Shown piece by piece: positions 18,862 through 28,900 of a DNA stretch of 64,000 nt. A program made the translations under genes and the position numbers. This stretch comes from Bacteroidales bacterium (GTDB lineage: Bacteria; Bacteroidota; Bacteroidia; Bacteroidales; F082). A model generated the notes under the pieces. The model searched no databases and had not been told where the DNA came from. It saw only the letters and a list, made by a program, of their open reading frames with translations. Each line of letters opens with the position of its first letter. Position 1 is the stretch's first letter. The DNA is taken from the NCBI GenBank assembly GCA_028277395.1, contig JANQGJ010000070.1:1-64000 (forward strand). The letters are read 5' to 3'.

Positions 18862-19461
18862 TTAAAACATATATGAGATACCTATATTAATTCCAAGCCA
18901 TGAATATGACGGCTGATCTTTAGTTTTAGCAGCCATATTATATTTAAAATTGATGTTCATACCGGTATTGCCACTTCCAAATGGCATAATAACTCCTACT
19001 TCGGGTGCAAAACCAAAATGCCATTCTTTACCTTGTATATAGTAGATACCCATGAAATCTCTCGATTCAATATAATATGTACCCAGGCCTACTCCTGCAT
19101 AGGGTTGTATTTGTCCCTGGGAAAAATAATAGTGAGCAGTAGCCATCAGTGGCATCACATTCAAATATCTCCTTTTGTAACCGTAGATAGTTCTGGTTCC
19201 TTCCTTAAGTGTTGTCCATCCAAAATTTTCATAAAAAACATTCCATGCACCAATTCCTCCAACGGTAATATTATCAGTTACAAAGCCTCTGCCTTCAACT
19301 GAGAATCCTCTGAAAGTTGGTTGTCCAATGAAATCTTTAGTATCTCCCATGGGAAATCCCATATTCCAGTTGAAGTTCCAAACGCCACCGCCCTGACCAA
19401 AAGAAGAAGCACCAATTAGTATAGTGAATATAGCGGTTAGTAATATCTTATTTTTTTTCAT
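18862..19461 (-). CDS. Outer membrane beta-barrel protein
   Basis: Small OmpX/OmpW-like barrel protein of 199 residues. The signal peptide (MKKNKILLTAIFTILIGASSFGQ) starts at the ATG at 19461; an in-frame TTG at 19470 would add three residues. Alternating strands such as GFSVEGRGFVTDNITVGGIGA, AHYYFSQGQIQPYAGVGLGTYYI and a final aromatic strand GINIGISYMF fit an 8-strand barrel. It is separated from its downstream neighbour by a strong terminator, so it is transcribed separately. Function unknown. Confidence 0.65.
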   Translation of the reverse strand: MKKNKILLTAIFTILIGASSFGQGGGVWNFNWNMGFPMGDTKDFIGQPTFRGFSVEGRGFVTDNITVGGIGAWNVFYENFGWTTLKEGTRTIYGYKRRYLNVMPLMATAHYYFSQGQIQPYAGVGLGTYYIESRDFMGIYYIQGKEWHFGFAPEVGVIMPFGSGNTGMNINFKYNMAAKTKDQPSYSWLGINIGISYMF

Positions 19462-19492
19462 TTCGTTCAAGTTTTAATGTTTTACTTTGTTT

Positions 19493-20197
19493 TTAATTGG
19501 TTTTAATTTCAGGTGATAATTCGAATGCCTTATTAATACCATCAGTGATTCTCTTTGAATCAGAACCATTGCTAAGTACTCCATTAATACCAGCTGCCCA
19601 ATAAATCGGAGTAACGGTATCACCTTCAAAAACTCTGTAGTCCATTGGATCGGCCATTTCAATCAGAAGAGTACCCGTAGTATAGGAACTGTAGTATGGA
19701 TATCCCCACCAGTAACCTGGTGGATAATAACCCGGATAACCTGGGTAATAGTAATCTGTATCACGTGAAGAGGATTTCTTCCATCCCCAACCCCATCCCC
19801 ATCCCCAGCCGGGATAATATGGGTACCACCAGCCAATGGTGATTGTAGTTACTGCTATTGCAGCAGAAGAAATTCTAATGTCAGGTGTTTCTTCCGTTGT
19901 ATCTGTAACCCTCTGATATCCATATGCAGCCATATTTTCTGCAATAGTATTTATTATCAGGTCGTTTTCATCAATAAGTGAGTGATCGGATGTATCTTCC
20001 CTGACAGGATAAACTGTATCGGACATGAAATAGGTTTTCAATTTTGTAAAATCAACGGAATCGTAATATCCCGTCATAACAACATCGGTTTCGCTTATTG
20101 ATAAACTATCATTTGGGTAACAGGACGAAATTAATGTTATTACAGTTATTATTATTGCTCCTCCAAGCAATTTTAAAAATGAATTGTTTTTAAACAT
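19493..20197 (-). CDS. DUF4136 lipoprotein with Gly-Trp repeat
   Basis: Lipoprotein with a signal peptide ending in the lipobox LISSC. The body fits DUF4136 (DFTKLKTYFMSD, IAENMAAYGYQRV and a C-terminal GTLLIEMAD segment). In the middle is an aromatic, low-complexity loop: WYPYYPGWGWGWGWGW followed by YYYPGYPGYYPPGYWWGYPYY in pieces. The Gly-Trp run is encoded by a 6-base tandem repeat near 19781-19810. Members of this family are envelope proteins of unknown role. It is followed by the OMP gene at 19461 with 31 bases between. Confidence 0.75.
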   Translation of the reverse strand: MFKNNSFLKLLGGAIIITVITLISSCYPNDSLSISETDVVMTGYYDSVDFTKLKTYFMSDTVYPVREDTSDHSLIDENDLIINTIAENMAAYGYQRVTDTTEETPDIRISSAAIAVTTITIGWWYPYYPGWGWGWGWGWKKSSSRDTDYYYPGYPGYYPPGYWWGYPYYSSYTTGTLLIEMADPMDYRVFEGDTVTPIYWAAGINGVLSNGSDSKRITDGINKAFELSPEIKTN

Positions 20198-20237
20198 AAT
20201 GATTATAATTTAAGGTTTCAATAACTTGTTTCGGTTG

Positions 20238-20245
20238 CAAAAATA
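20238..20245 (-). promoter_or_regulatory. Putative -7 element for the DUF4136 gene
   Basis: The minus strand reads TATTTTTG followed by C, 40 bases upstream of the ATG at 20197. No -33 TTG at the standard spacing. Confidence 0.35.
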
Positions 20246-20304
20246 GTAATTTTATTCTTATTTAGATTATTTCCTAATAATTAAGATTCCTGAGAGGGAG
20301 TGAA

Positions 20305-21840
20305 TTAATGGTTTCCTCCAAACCTGAATACTGCCGATAAATATATATTAATACCAAAATAATAGATGTTCATTTTATTTTCAAGTGGCCCCTGAAGAAC
20401 CTGGTAATTTTCTCCATCAGAGTAATACTCAACAGGTTCAGTGAAATTCGCAATCTGCTTTTGATTTTTATCATAACCAAAAGACAGCTCTCCTCCTGCA
20501 ACCAGCAGGTATTTCTTCAGAAAATAAAATTGAACCCCTCCGCTATAGTGGTAGATGTTTATATCGGTAGATTTAATTCTGTTGTAATCACTATATTCTT
20601 TAAAATCAGCATTGCGAAGATTGTTAAAATCTGTGCGAAAACCGTTTAGGAACATTAGATTATCATTTATTTTCCATCTATATCCTATAGCAACATTTAG
20701 TACCGGTTTAGCTACAGTTGCGATTGATAACCAGTCTTTATTAGTCAATTCATCATATACCATAAGTGAGGTTATATCATTCCTGATGGGTGCATCAACC
20801 ATTTTATACGGTTTGATACCATGAAAATATTCCATTGTAAAGTAGAGCCTGTTATCTTCTCTGTCAACTTCGTAGATAAATCCAAATGAGACGGAAAACG
20901 GAAATTTAAATCTGGTTTTTAACTCATTTCCTGTACGTCCATCGGTAATAACTAAACCAGGCATGAACTGACCGGTCTCGGGATTTGTAATATTACTCAT
21001 ACTTCTGATTCTGTGAGCTTCATTTCCGGATGAAAATAATGATAAGGACGGTGATGTGAAGTTTAACCCAAATCTCCAGTTATCCAGTACATAATTAAAA
21101 CCAATTTTAGTTATTAACCTATAATTAATAAACTTAAACGATTCTATGTAAGTGCTTTCTGATACCAGCGAAGGGTTAGGAAAATCATCAATCCAGATAG
21201 TATCCGTCGGAGAAAAAGCAATGGCTGAAGTTGATGTTCTGTATGAAATGTAGGTAGCAGACAAAAATAGACTTGCACCTACTTTAAACTTCTCTGAAAC
21301 ATCGTATGAACCTGCAAATCCAAACCAGCTGTCAGTGTATTCAAGAAAATACTTATACGATGTATTATAGCTCTCTAATCCGGGATTTTCTTTGATAATA
21401 TCGATATATTCGGAGTTGTAATAATTAATATCAAACCGTTCCTTCATTCTTGTTAAAGCAGATATCGCAAAAGCGAATTTGCTGTTTTTAGGTCGATAAC
21501 TATATGATAAAAACTGTGGTTGAACGTTGAAGCTCACATTAGTCATGTTTATATCTGTCCCTAAAGCATCAGTAAAATGATATATTCCCCATGTAAATAG
21601 CGATGCTGCAAAAGAAAGGTTTGATCCATTTTTGATCTCGGATATTGTTGATGGATTGAAATATATTGAAGTATTTCCGGCATCGCCAGCAACAACAGCT
21701 CCTGAAAGGAGTGATGACTGGGAATTAAAGTTGAGAGACCAGTAATGGTTCATCAGCTGTGCCTGCATGTTTTTTCCCGGAATGAAGCTGATAATGAAAA
21801 GGAAGAAACAGATTCGAATTATATTCTTTCTCAAAATCAT
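20305..21840 (-). CDS. FadL/OMPP1-like outer membrane protein
   Basis: Predicted long-chain hydrophobic compound porin of the FadL/OMPP1/TodX type, or a close barrel relative. A signal peptide ends near NMQAQ. The early segment GAVVAGDAGNTSIYFNPSTISEI resembles the hallmark of FadL-like proteins (asn/pro near the N-terminal hatch). The remainder is amphipathic beta-strands with paired aromatic residues, ending INIYLSAVFRFGGN. 511 residues is consistent. It is the first gene on the minus strand of the envelope block; the substrate is unknown. Confidence 0.65.
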   Translation of the reverse strand: MILRKNIIRICFFLFIISFIPGKNMQAQLMNHYWSLNFNSQSSLLSGAVVAGDAGNTSIYFNPSTISEIKNGSNLSFAASLFTWGIYHFTDALGTDINMTNVSFNVQPQFLSYSYRPKNSKFAFAISALTRMKERFDINYYNSEYIDIIKENPGLESYNTSYKYFLEYTDSWFGFAGSYDVSEKFKVGASLFLSATYISYRTSTSAIAFSPTDTIWIDDFPNPSLVSESTYIESFKFINYRLITKIGFNYVLDNWRFGLNFTSPSLSLFSSGNEAHRIRSMSNITNPETGQFMPGLVITDGRTGNELKTRFKFPFSVSFGFIYEVDREDNRLYFTMEYFHGIKPYKMVDAPIRNDITSLMVYDELTNKDWLSIATVAKPVLNVAIGYRWKINDNLMFLNGFRTDFNNLRNADFKEYSDYNRIKSTDINIYHYSGGVQFYFLKKYLLVAGGELSFGYDKNQKQIANFTEPVEYYSDGENYQVLQGPLENKMNIYYFGINIYLSAVFRFGGNH

Positions 21841-21961
21841 ATTATTTTTTACTAAAATAGTAAAAACGTATAATAGTATTTGAAAAGCAAGGAGTCAAAT
21901 ATTCATATATATCGAATTTCTCTTATACAGAAACTAACCTGATATGATAATTGATAACAAT

Positions 21962-21986
21962 AAAAAATCGGCAACGGCTTGTTGCC
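21962..21986 (-). terminator. Intrinsic terminator after the PyrD-like gene
   Basis: On the minus strand GGCAAC-AAGCC-GTTGCC forms a 6-base stem followed, after GA, by a run of six T. It starts 35 bases after the stop at 22021. Confidence 0.75.
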
Positions 21987-22020
21987 ATGATAAGGAATAA
22001 TAAGATAAACGGACTATTTG

Positions 22021-23007
22021 TTATTCTATCCCCGAAAAATATTTCATGAACTGAACTCTTTCATATGCAGCTGTATTTTGGTCATGTCTAACACACATCC
22101 TGCCTCTGAAATCATCAATTGATTTAAACTTCTTCTCAGTCATCCATGCTTCCATCTTATTAAGAATTGCTGATATTTCTTTAATTCCCTTCTTGTATAA
22201 TACTGATGCAACCTGAACCACCTGTGCACCGGCAAGTAGCTGTTTTATGGCAGCCTCACCATCATGAACTCCAGTACTTGATGCTATTTCACAATCAATT
22301 TTATCACTGAGCATTGCTACCCATCTCAGGGATTGTGAAAGGTCGGCAGGTGTACTGAAAACATTTGAACTCTTTATCTCAAAGCTGTTAATGTCAATAT
22401 CAGGAGAGAAAAACCTGTTAAAAAGTACCAGGCTTTTAATCTTTGTCCACGAAAGCATTTCCATAGTTTTAGCCAGTCCCGAAAAATAATAACTTAGCTT
22501 AATTGCTATGGGTATGGAGATTATATTGGAAACTTTCTCAATTATGTCAAAATAAACTTTTTCGTTTTCTTCACCGGTCTTATTTGGATCTGATGGCAGA
22601 ACAAAAATATTTAACTCCAAAGCGTCGGCACCGGCATCCTCAATTTTTTTGGCAAAGTTAACCCAACTGTTGTCTCCCATACAGTTTATTGAAGCAATTA
22701 CAGGGATATCAACTTTTGCTTTACATTGTTCAATTAAATCAAGATATATTGCTACATCGTTTTCTGTACTGTAGTTTTGGATATAATCCTGTGCTTCAGG
22801 GTAAAAATTACCCATATTACCCTGTTCAAAGGTTTGGTTTGCAACCTGGTTAATTTGTTCCTCAAAAAGTGATTTTAAAACTACGGCACCAGCACCTTCC
22901 TTGGCTATTTCGATTACATTTTCAACGGAGTTTGTTAACCCCGAACTACCAACAATAATAGGATTTCTAAGTTTTAAACCCATGTAAGTTGTTTCCAGAC
23001 TTGCCAT
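22021..23007 (-). CDS. Dihydroorotate dehydrogenase-like flavoprotein (PyrD paralogue)
   Basis: TIM-barrel FMN protein of the dihydroorotate dehydrogenase superfamily. Family features include TTYMGLKLRNPIIVGSSGLT at the N-terminus, AGADALELNIF, PIAIKLS (cofactor lysine region) and STGVHDGEAAIKQLLAGA for phosphate binding. The canonical catalytic loop with a NxSCPN-type motif is replaced by ELNIFVLPSDPN, so the base that deprotonates dihydroorotate is not in its usual form. No pyrimidine gene is nearby. It may oxidise or reduce another substrate; the PyrD activity is uncertain. Confidence 0.8.
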   Translation of the reverse strand: MASLETTYMGLKLRNPIIVGSSGLTNSVENVIEIAKEGAGAVVLKSLFEEQINQVANQTFEQGNMGNFYPEAQDYIQNYSTENDVAIYLDLIEQCKAKVDIPVIASINCMGDNSWVNFAKKIEDAGADALELNIFVLPSDPNKTGEENEKVYFDIIEKVSNIISIPIAIKLSYYFSGLAKTMEMLSWTKIKSLVLFNRFFSPDIDINSFEIKSSNVFSTPADLSQSLRWVAMLSDKIDCEIASSTGVHDGEAAIKQLLAGAQVVQVASVLYKKGIKEISAILNKMEAWMTEKKFKSIDDFRGRMCVRHDQNTAAYERVQFMKYFSGIE

Positions 23008-23302
23008 TTATCTTGATTTTATAGTTTTAGTAATTAAGAATGCTGTAAAAATAGCAACTTATATCCAATAAAATTGTGATAATTAAAATTAAAAATTATT
23101 CTAAATAACTACAACTGGTTTTTATATCCGTTAATATGAAATTTCCTTCGGGATAAATATGTATTGACAGTGACATTCAATATCCGATAAATTGCTGTTA
23201 GCATTATGATCGTATTGGGATTATTTTTAAATCATAAGAGTAATAAATCGTAAACATGACTTCAAATCAGAAAGCAACTGCGGGTTATTAAATTAGTGTT
23301 AC
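23008..23302. other. Divergent intergenic region
   Basis: Almost 300 bases between divergent genes. Apart from the -7 element of the plus-strand gene at its right edge, I see no structured RNA, no reading frame and no strong palindrome. Confidence 0.5.
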
Positions 23303-23310
23303 TATATTTG
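23303..23310 (+). promoter_or_regulatory. Putative -7 element for the GT9-tsaC-nitrilase operon
   Basis: TATATTTG followed by C is a perfect match to TAnnTTTG(C). Its distance to the TTG at 23339 (28 bases) favours that codon as the start of translation over the TTG at 23318, which would be nearly leaderless. The -33 box is weak. Confidence 0.5.
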
Positions 23311-23338
23311 CTCGTTTTTGAAAGTAGAATTAATAAAA

Positions 23339-24334
23339 TTGAAAAGAATACTGATAATACAGACTGCCTCGCTTGGTGATGTGATATTAAGCACTCCTTT
23401 AATAGAGAAACTGCATCACTTTTACCCTGATGCAAAGATTGATTTTCTTTTAAAGTATGGATATGAAGGAATATTAAGACGCAATCCGCATTTACATCAT
23501 GTTATCGTTTGGGATAAAACTCAGAAAAAATACAGGCATTTGTTTGAGCTTATTAAAACTGTAAGAAGTAAGAGGTACGATCTGGTTGTTAATGTTCAGA
23601 GATTCTTTTCATCGGGAGTTATCACAGCCTTTTCAAATGCTAAAGTTACTATTGGTTTTGATAAAAATCCACTATCATTTCTTTTTACCAAAAGGGTGAA
23701 ACATGAGATTGATAAATCAAAAAATTCTCCTCACGAAACTGAAAGAAATCTCAGATTAATTGAAAGTGTTACAGATACAAGTGCGTTTCCGATGAAGTTA
23801 TATCCTTTACAAAAGCACTTTGCAAAAGTATCTCAATATAAAACCAAAAGGTTTATAACCATATCACCGGGATCATTATGGTTCACAAAACAGTTTCCAA
23901 AAGAAAAGTGGATTGACTTTGCTGCGTCTGTGGATAAAGAACTTGTTATTTATTTTTTAGGATCACCAAAAGAGAAAGAATTGTGTGCGGAGATAATTGA
24001 TAGATCAGGTCATGCCAATAGTTTAAATCTATCGGGACTTTTATCATTCCTGGAGTCCACTGCATTAATGAAAGATGCAGTAATGAACTATGTAAATGAT
24101 TCTGCACCAATGCATATGGCTTCGGCGATTAATGGACCTGTAGCAGCTGTTTTTTGCTCAACAGTTCCTGAATTTGGATTCGGACCCAAATCCGATAATT
24201 CATATGTAATTCAGACTTTAGAAAATCTGGATTGCAGACCCTGTGGTCTTCATGGGTTAAGATCATGTCCGAAAAAGCATTTTAACTGTGCATTAACAAT
24301 TAAAAATGAGCAATTGATTAATTTAGCAAATTAA
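23339..24334 (+). CDS. Glycosyltransferase family 9 (heptosyltransferase-like)
   Basis: GT-B fold glycosyltransferase of family 9, the family of lipopolysaccharide heptosyltransferases acting at the cytoplasmic face on the LPS core. The family opening KRILIIQTASLGDVILSTPL directly follows a TTG at 23339; no ATG is available, and a TTG at 23318 would add seven residues. The C-terminal donor site carries TISPGSLWFTKQFP, VNDSAPMHMASAINGP and CGLHGLRSCPKKHFNC. It starts a three-gene run with tsaC (28 bases) and the nitrilase gene (3 bases). Confidence 0.88.
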   Translation: MKRILIIQTASLGDVILSTPLIEKLHHFYPDAKIDFLLKYGYEGILRRNPHLHHVIVWDKTQKKYRHLFELIKTVRSKRYDLVVNVQRFFSSGVITAFSNAKVTIGFDKNPLSFLFTKRVKHEIDKSKNSPHETERNLRLIESVTDTSAFPMKLYPLQKHFAKVSQYKTKRFITISPGSLWFTKQFPKEKWIDFAASVDKELVIYFLGSPKEKELCAEIIDRSGHANSLNLSGLLSFLESTALMKDAVMNYVNDSAPMHMASAINGPVAAVFCSTVPEFGFGPKSDNSYVIQTLENLDCRPCGLHGLRSCPKKHFNCALTIKNEQLINLAN

Positions 24335-24362
24335 TTTTTAACATAGATAGTATATAGTAATT

Positions 24363-24932
24363 ATGAATTTTGATGATGAGGTAAAAATTTCAGTTCAATT
24401 ACTTAACCAGGGAAAATTATTGCTTTATCCCACAGATACAATATGGGGAATTGGTTGTGATGCAACTAATTCAAAATCAATACAGAAGATATACAAGTTA
24501 AAAGGGAGAAGTGAAAGTAAAGGTATGATCGTATTACTTGATTCTGCAACCAAACTAAAAGATTATATCAAAAAAGTACCTCCAATTGCATACGATCTGA
24601 TAGAAAACTCCAAATCTCCTTTGACAATAGTGTATCCCGGAGCAAAAAATTTATCTAAAAATATCATTGCAGATGACGGAAGTATTGCAATCAGAATAGT
24701 GAAAGGTGAGTTTTGTTCCGAAGTTGTCAAATTATTAAATAAACCTCTTGTCTCAACTTCTGCAAATTTCTCCAGTCAACCTACAGCAACTACTTTTGAT
24801 CAAATTGATGAAGGTATAAAAAATGGGGTCGATCATGTAGTTTCAGTAAATAGAGATAAAGTAAAATCAGTAAAATCATCTAGAATTATAAAAATAAATG
24901 ATGATGGATCATTTACCGTATTAAGAAAGTAG
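24363..24932 (+). CDS. tsaC: Threonylcarbamoyl-AMP synthase (TsaC/Sua5/YrdC)
   Basis: Makes threonylcarbamoyl-AMP from threonine, bicarbonate and ATP for the t6A37 modification of ANN-decoding tRNAs. The YrdC domain is complete: GKLLLYPTDTIWGIGCDATN, the KLKGRSESKGMIVL segment, and later PLVSTSANFSSQPT. Length 189 residues matches the single-domain TsaC form rather than the longer Sua5. Cotranscription with a GT9 gene upstream and the nitrilase-family gene 3 bases downstream is likely. Confidence 0.92.
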   Translation: MNFDDEVKISVQLLNQGKLLLYPTDTIWGIGCDATNSKSIQKIYKLKGRSESKGMIVLLDSATKLKDYIKKVPPIAYDLIENSKSPLTIVYPGAKNLSKNIIADDGSIAIRIVKGEFCSEVVKLLNKPLVSTSANFSSQPTATTFDQIDEGIKNGVDHVVSVNRDKVKSVKSSRIIKINDDGSFTVLRK

Positions 24933-24935
24933 CTT

Positions 24936-25727
24936 ATGTTAAAAGTTGCACAAATTCAACTTGAACCTTTACTTGGTGATTGTCGTGCCAACAATTCCAA
25001 AATTAAATCATTTTTAGACCAATCTCTTGATGCTGATCTTATAGTTTTACCGGAGTTAGCTAATTCGGGTTATAATTTCACAGACAGAGATCATGCCTTT
25101 GATGTAGCTTCAGGTTCAGAGTGCATTAATTATGTAAATTTTCTAACAGAATACGCACAGGAAAACAATGTATATATTGTGAGTGGATATCTTGAAAAGG
25201 TAAAAGATATTCTCTATAATTCATCAATTTTTGTAACACCTGGTGGAGATTCCGGGAATTATCGTAAAATTCATCTTTTTATGGATGAGAAATCCATCTT
25301 TGAACCAGGAAATATTGGACTATCGGTTTTTGATATTAAGGATTATAAAATGGGAATGTTAATTTGTTTTGACTATTTATTCCCTGAAATATGGAGAATC
25401 CTTGCACTAAAAGGTGCTGATATGGTCGTCCACCCTTCAAATCTTATTACCGATAACGCATATAAAGCTGTTCCAGCACAATCATTGATCAATGGATATT
25501 ACGTGATTACAACAAACAGAACAGGAACGGAAGGTGATATTACTTTTTGTGGTAAATCCTTTATAACCGACAAAAGAGGGAATGTTATTTCATCAATGAA
25601 TCAGTTTGATGAAGGTATAAATTTTACTGAGATCTATCCCTTATTGTCGCGGAATAAAATGATTACTGCTGGTAACCATGTTCTTGCTGACAGACGCCCT
25701 GAATGTTATTCAGATTTATGTGACTAA
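24936..25727 (+). CDS. Carbon-nitrogen hydrolase (nitrilase family)
   Basis: Member of the nitrilase superfamily, which hydrolyses amide or nitrile C-N bonds with a Glu-Lys-Cys triad. The three residues are visible: Glu40 in VLPELANSG, Lys in YRKIHLF and Cys in MLICFDYLFPE. The length of 263 residues suits the amidase/omega-amidase or N-carbamoyl branches. The substrate cannot be assigned from sequence. It follows tsaC by 3 bases and closes the operon. Confidence 0.87.
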   Translation: MLKVAQIQLEPLLGDCRANNSKIKSFLDQSLDADLIVLPELANSGYNFTDRDHAFDVASGSECINYVNFLTEYAQENNVYIVSGYLEKVKDILYNSSIFVTPGGDSGNYRKIHLFMDEKSIFEPGNIGLSVFDIKDYKMGMLICFDYLFPEIWRILALKGADMVVHPSNLITDNAYKAVPAQSLINGYYVITTNRTGTEGDITFCGKSFITDKRGNVISSMNQFDEGINFTEIYPLLSRNKMITAGNHVLADRRPECYSDLCD

Positions 25728-25916
25728 TGTTCTATAAAAGAGTGTATTATGACTCAAGCAACCTTTTCTTCACGAAGTAAGTAGGTGTTAATAAAAAGGA
25801 ATCATTGTTAACATTCAAATGTTTATTTCTTTTTATTCTTTCTCATTAGGTTGCCTTCAATTACTTCTAGCTTTGTTTCACCATCCAAAACCACCATTTT
25901 GATTGGTAAATAACTA

Positions 25917-28900
25917 TTGAGTAATAAGGGTTTGAATATTATTACACATAGAAGTGGAGTAGAATACTATATTAGACCCAAAATACTAAAAAAGGCTTTA
26001 GTATTATTGGTGTTTACTTTAGTGTTCAAATCTTCCCTTTGTCAACCTGTTGTTGTGACACAACCTCAGGACACATCAGTTTGTGTTGAGTCGTCAGCAG
26101 GTTTTAGCATAATTGCCGTTAATACATCAGCCTATCAATGGCAGGAATACGATGGTGTTGGCTGGTACGACCTTGATGGTTCCGTATCATATGCATCAGG
26201 TCAGTTTACTCCTGATCTTACCCTGATAGATGCTAACCTTGCTTTAAACGGATATATGTACAGATGTGTGGCAAGTGATATGATGAATGATAAAGATACT
26301 TCACAACCGGCCACTCTTGGTGTATATGAACCTCCCTTTATTATTGGAGAACCTGAAAATAACAGAGTGTGTAAAAGTGATATTGCAGAGTTTTCGATCA
26401 ATGCAATAAATGGTACTTCGTACAGATGGCAGGAATTTAATGGTGTAGGTTGGCTTGATATGGAAGACAATTCATTTTATCAGGGAACTCAAACACAGGA
26501 ACTACAGGTGTATACCGTTACAGGAATGGATGGATACAAGTTTAGATGTATTGTAAAAAATGTAACGTGTCCGGATACTTCTGTATATGCAACTTTATTG
26601 GTTGATCCCACACCAATAGTTTACGGAGTTGAAGGTGGAGGACAGATGTGTGAAGGTGGAGTCGGACTACCTGTAAAATTGAGTGATTCGGAAGTGGGAA
26701 TATCATATAATCTGTTAAGGAATTCTGTTGAGACCGGTTTAGTGCTTGAAGGGACAGGAGAGGAGCTTGAATTTGAATTACAGACAGAACCTGGTATATA
26801 CACAGTAATTGGCTACAACCAGTTTACATCATGTAGTTCCGAAATGTCTGAATCTGCAATAATTGAGATAAATGACCTGCCTGACAATTATATCGTACAG
26901 GGAGGAGGGACAATCTGTGCCGGTGATCCGTTTCCTGAAATATTTTTATTATCAAGTGAGTCAGGAGTAAACTATAGTTTATATCGTAATTCTCAATATA
27001 CTGGTCAAACATATTCCGGGACAGGCTATGGGCTGAATTTTGGCCCGCAGGAAGAAGAAGGGTTTTATACAATTACGGCAGAGAATATTATTACAGGCTG
27101 CACGCGCCAAATGGAGGGTACTGCCGAAGTTGTTGTTGTTCAACTTCCTTTATCAGATGCCGGTTATGATCATAATATCGTTCAGGGAGAAAATGTACAA
27201 TTAACAGGAATGGCATACGGAGGTTCCGGTTCTTACAGTTATAACTGGTCGCCATCAAATCTTTGCATTACACCTGGTCTACAATCCACACAAACCACCA
27301 ATTTGTATCTTTCAACTATTTTTACTCTCGAAGTTGCAGATAATCAGTCAGGTTGCATTAGCAGACCAGATACATCAATAGTATATGTTGGAAGTGGTCC
27401 GCTTTATGTTCAGGCTTATTCGGGTTCAAACAATATCTGTGAAGGAGAAAGTGTTGATCTTTTCGCCATCGCAGGCGGTGGCACAGGGAGTTATACTTAT
27501 TTATGGACATCTTCACCACCCGGTACAACTTCAACATCCGCAAACATTACAGTATTTCCGAATATATCAACTGATTATACTGTTCAGGTAAATGATGGTG
27601 TTCAGACAGTTGAGAAAACAGTTTCAATAAATGTATTTAGTTTACCAACGTCTTACAATATTAATAACGGTGGTGATTATTGTCAGGGTCAGGAGGGTAT
27701 TGAGATAATACTGGATGATTCGGATATTGGAATAGAATACACATTGTACTATCAGTTATCTCCAATTGATGTAAAAGTTGGAACAGGTCAACCTCTTGGT
27801 TTTGGTAATAAAACAGAACCGGGATCGTATAATGTTACAGCCAGAAACAATACTACAGGATGTGTATCCGATCAGAATGGTATTGCGGTAATAGGGATCA
27901 ATGAGAACCCGGTAGCAGATGCCGGAGCAAATCATTTGATAAACGCAGGAGGTTATACTACACTTTCTGGTACAGCAACAGGTGGTGCAGGAAATTATAG
28001 TTTTTCATGGGAGCCATCAGAATTTTTGATTAATTCCACATCATCGGATCCGTCAACTGTACCTTTAAATAATACAACCCTGTTTAATCTTAATGTTACT
28101 GATGATGTTGGTTGTCAGAGTAATGAAGATAACTGTATAGTTTTTGTTTCAGGTGGCGATATCACATTAAATATTCTTCATTCGGGAAGCCCTGTTTGTC
28201 CGGAAGGTGAAGTTCAACTGTATGCGATGGTAAGTGGTGGTAACGGCAGTTTTTCATATTTCTGGCAGTCAGATCCTACCGGATTCACATCAACTGCTTA
28301 TGATCCGGTTGTTTACCCACAGTCAACAACTACATATATTGTTACTGTAAGCGATGGACTCACTACTATTGCAGATTCAGTAATAATTCAGGTCAATCCG
28401 AATCCGATCTCTTACAGTATTGGAGGTGGAGGTGAAGTGTGTTTTGGAGAAGATCCTGATAATATCACATTACAAAGCAGTGAAACAGGTGTGGATTATC
28501 AGTTACTCAGGGATGGAACATATACCGGGATGAGTTTGTCCGGTAATAACTTTGCTTTGGATTTTGGTAATTGGCCCGTCAATGGAGAATATACAATATA
28601 TGCAGTCAACAATACTACCCTGTGTGAAGGAGAGATGAGTGGTATTGCAGAAGTACTAATTAATGCATTACCGGTTGCAAATGCCGGAAATGACCAGCAA
28701 ATTCCTGTCGGTACAACCACAATACTTGAAGGTGGTGTTTCCGGAAATGGCGGGAATTTTAGTTTTCAGTGGCAGCCTTCTTATTTGTGCATATCCCCAG
28801 GCAGCCAAAATACTAATACGCAACCAATTGGACAGACTACTTTGTTCACATTAGAGGTAACTGACGGAAATACCCAGTGTATATCCGGGTCTGATACTGT

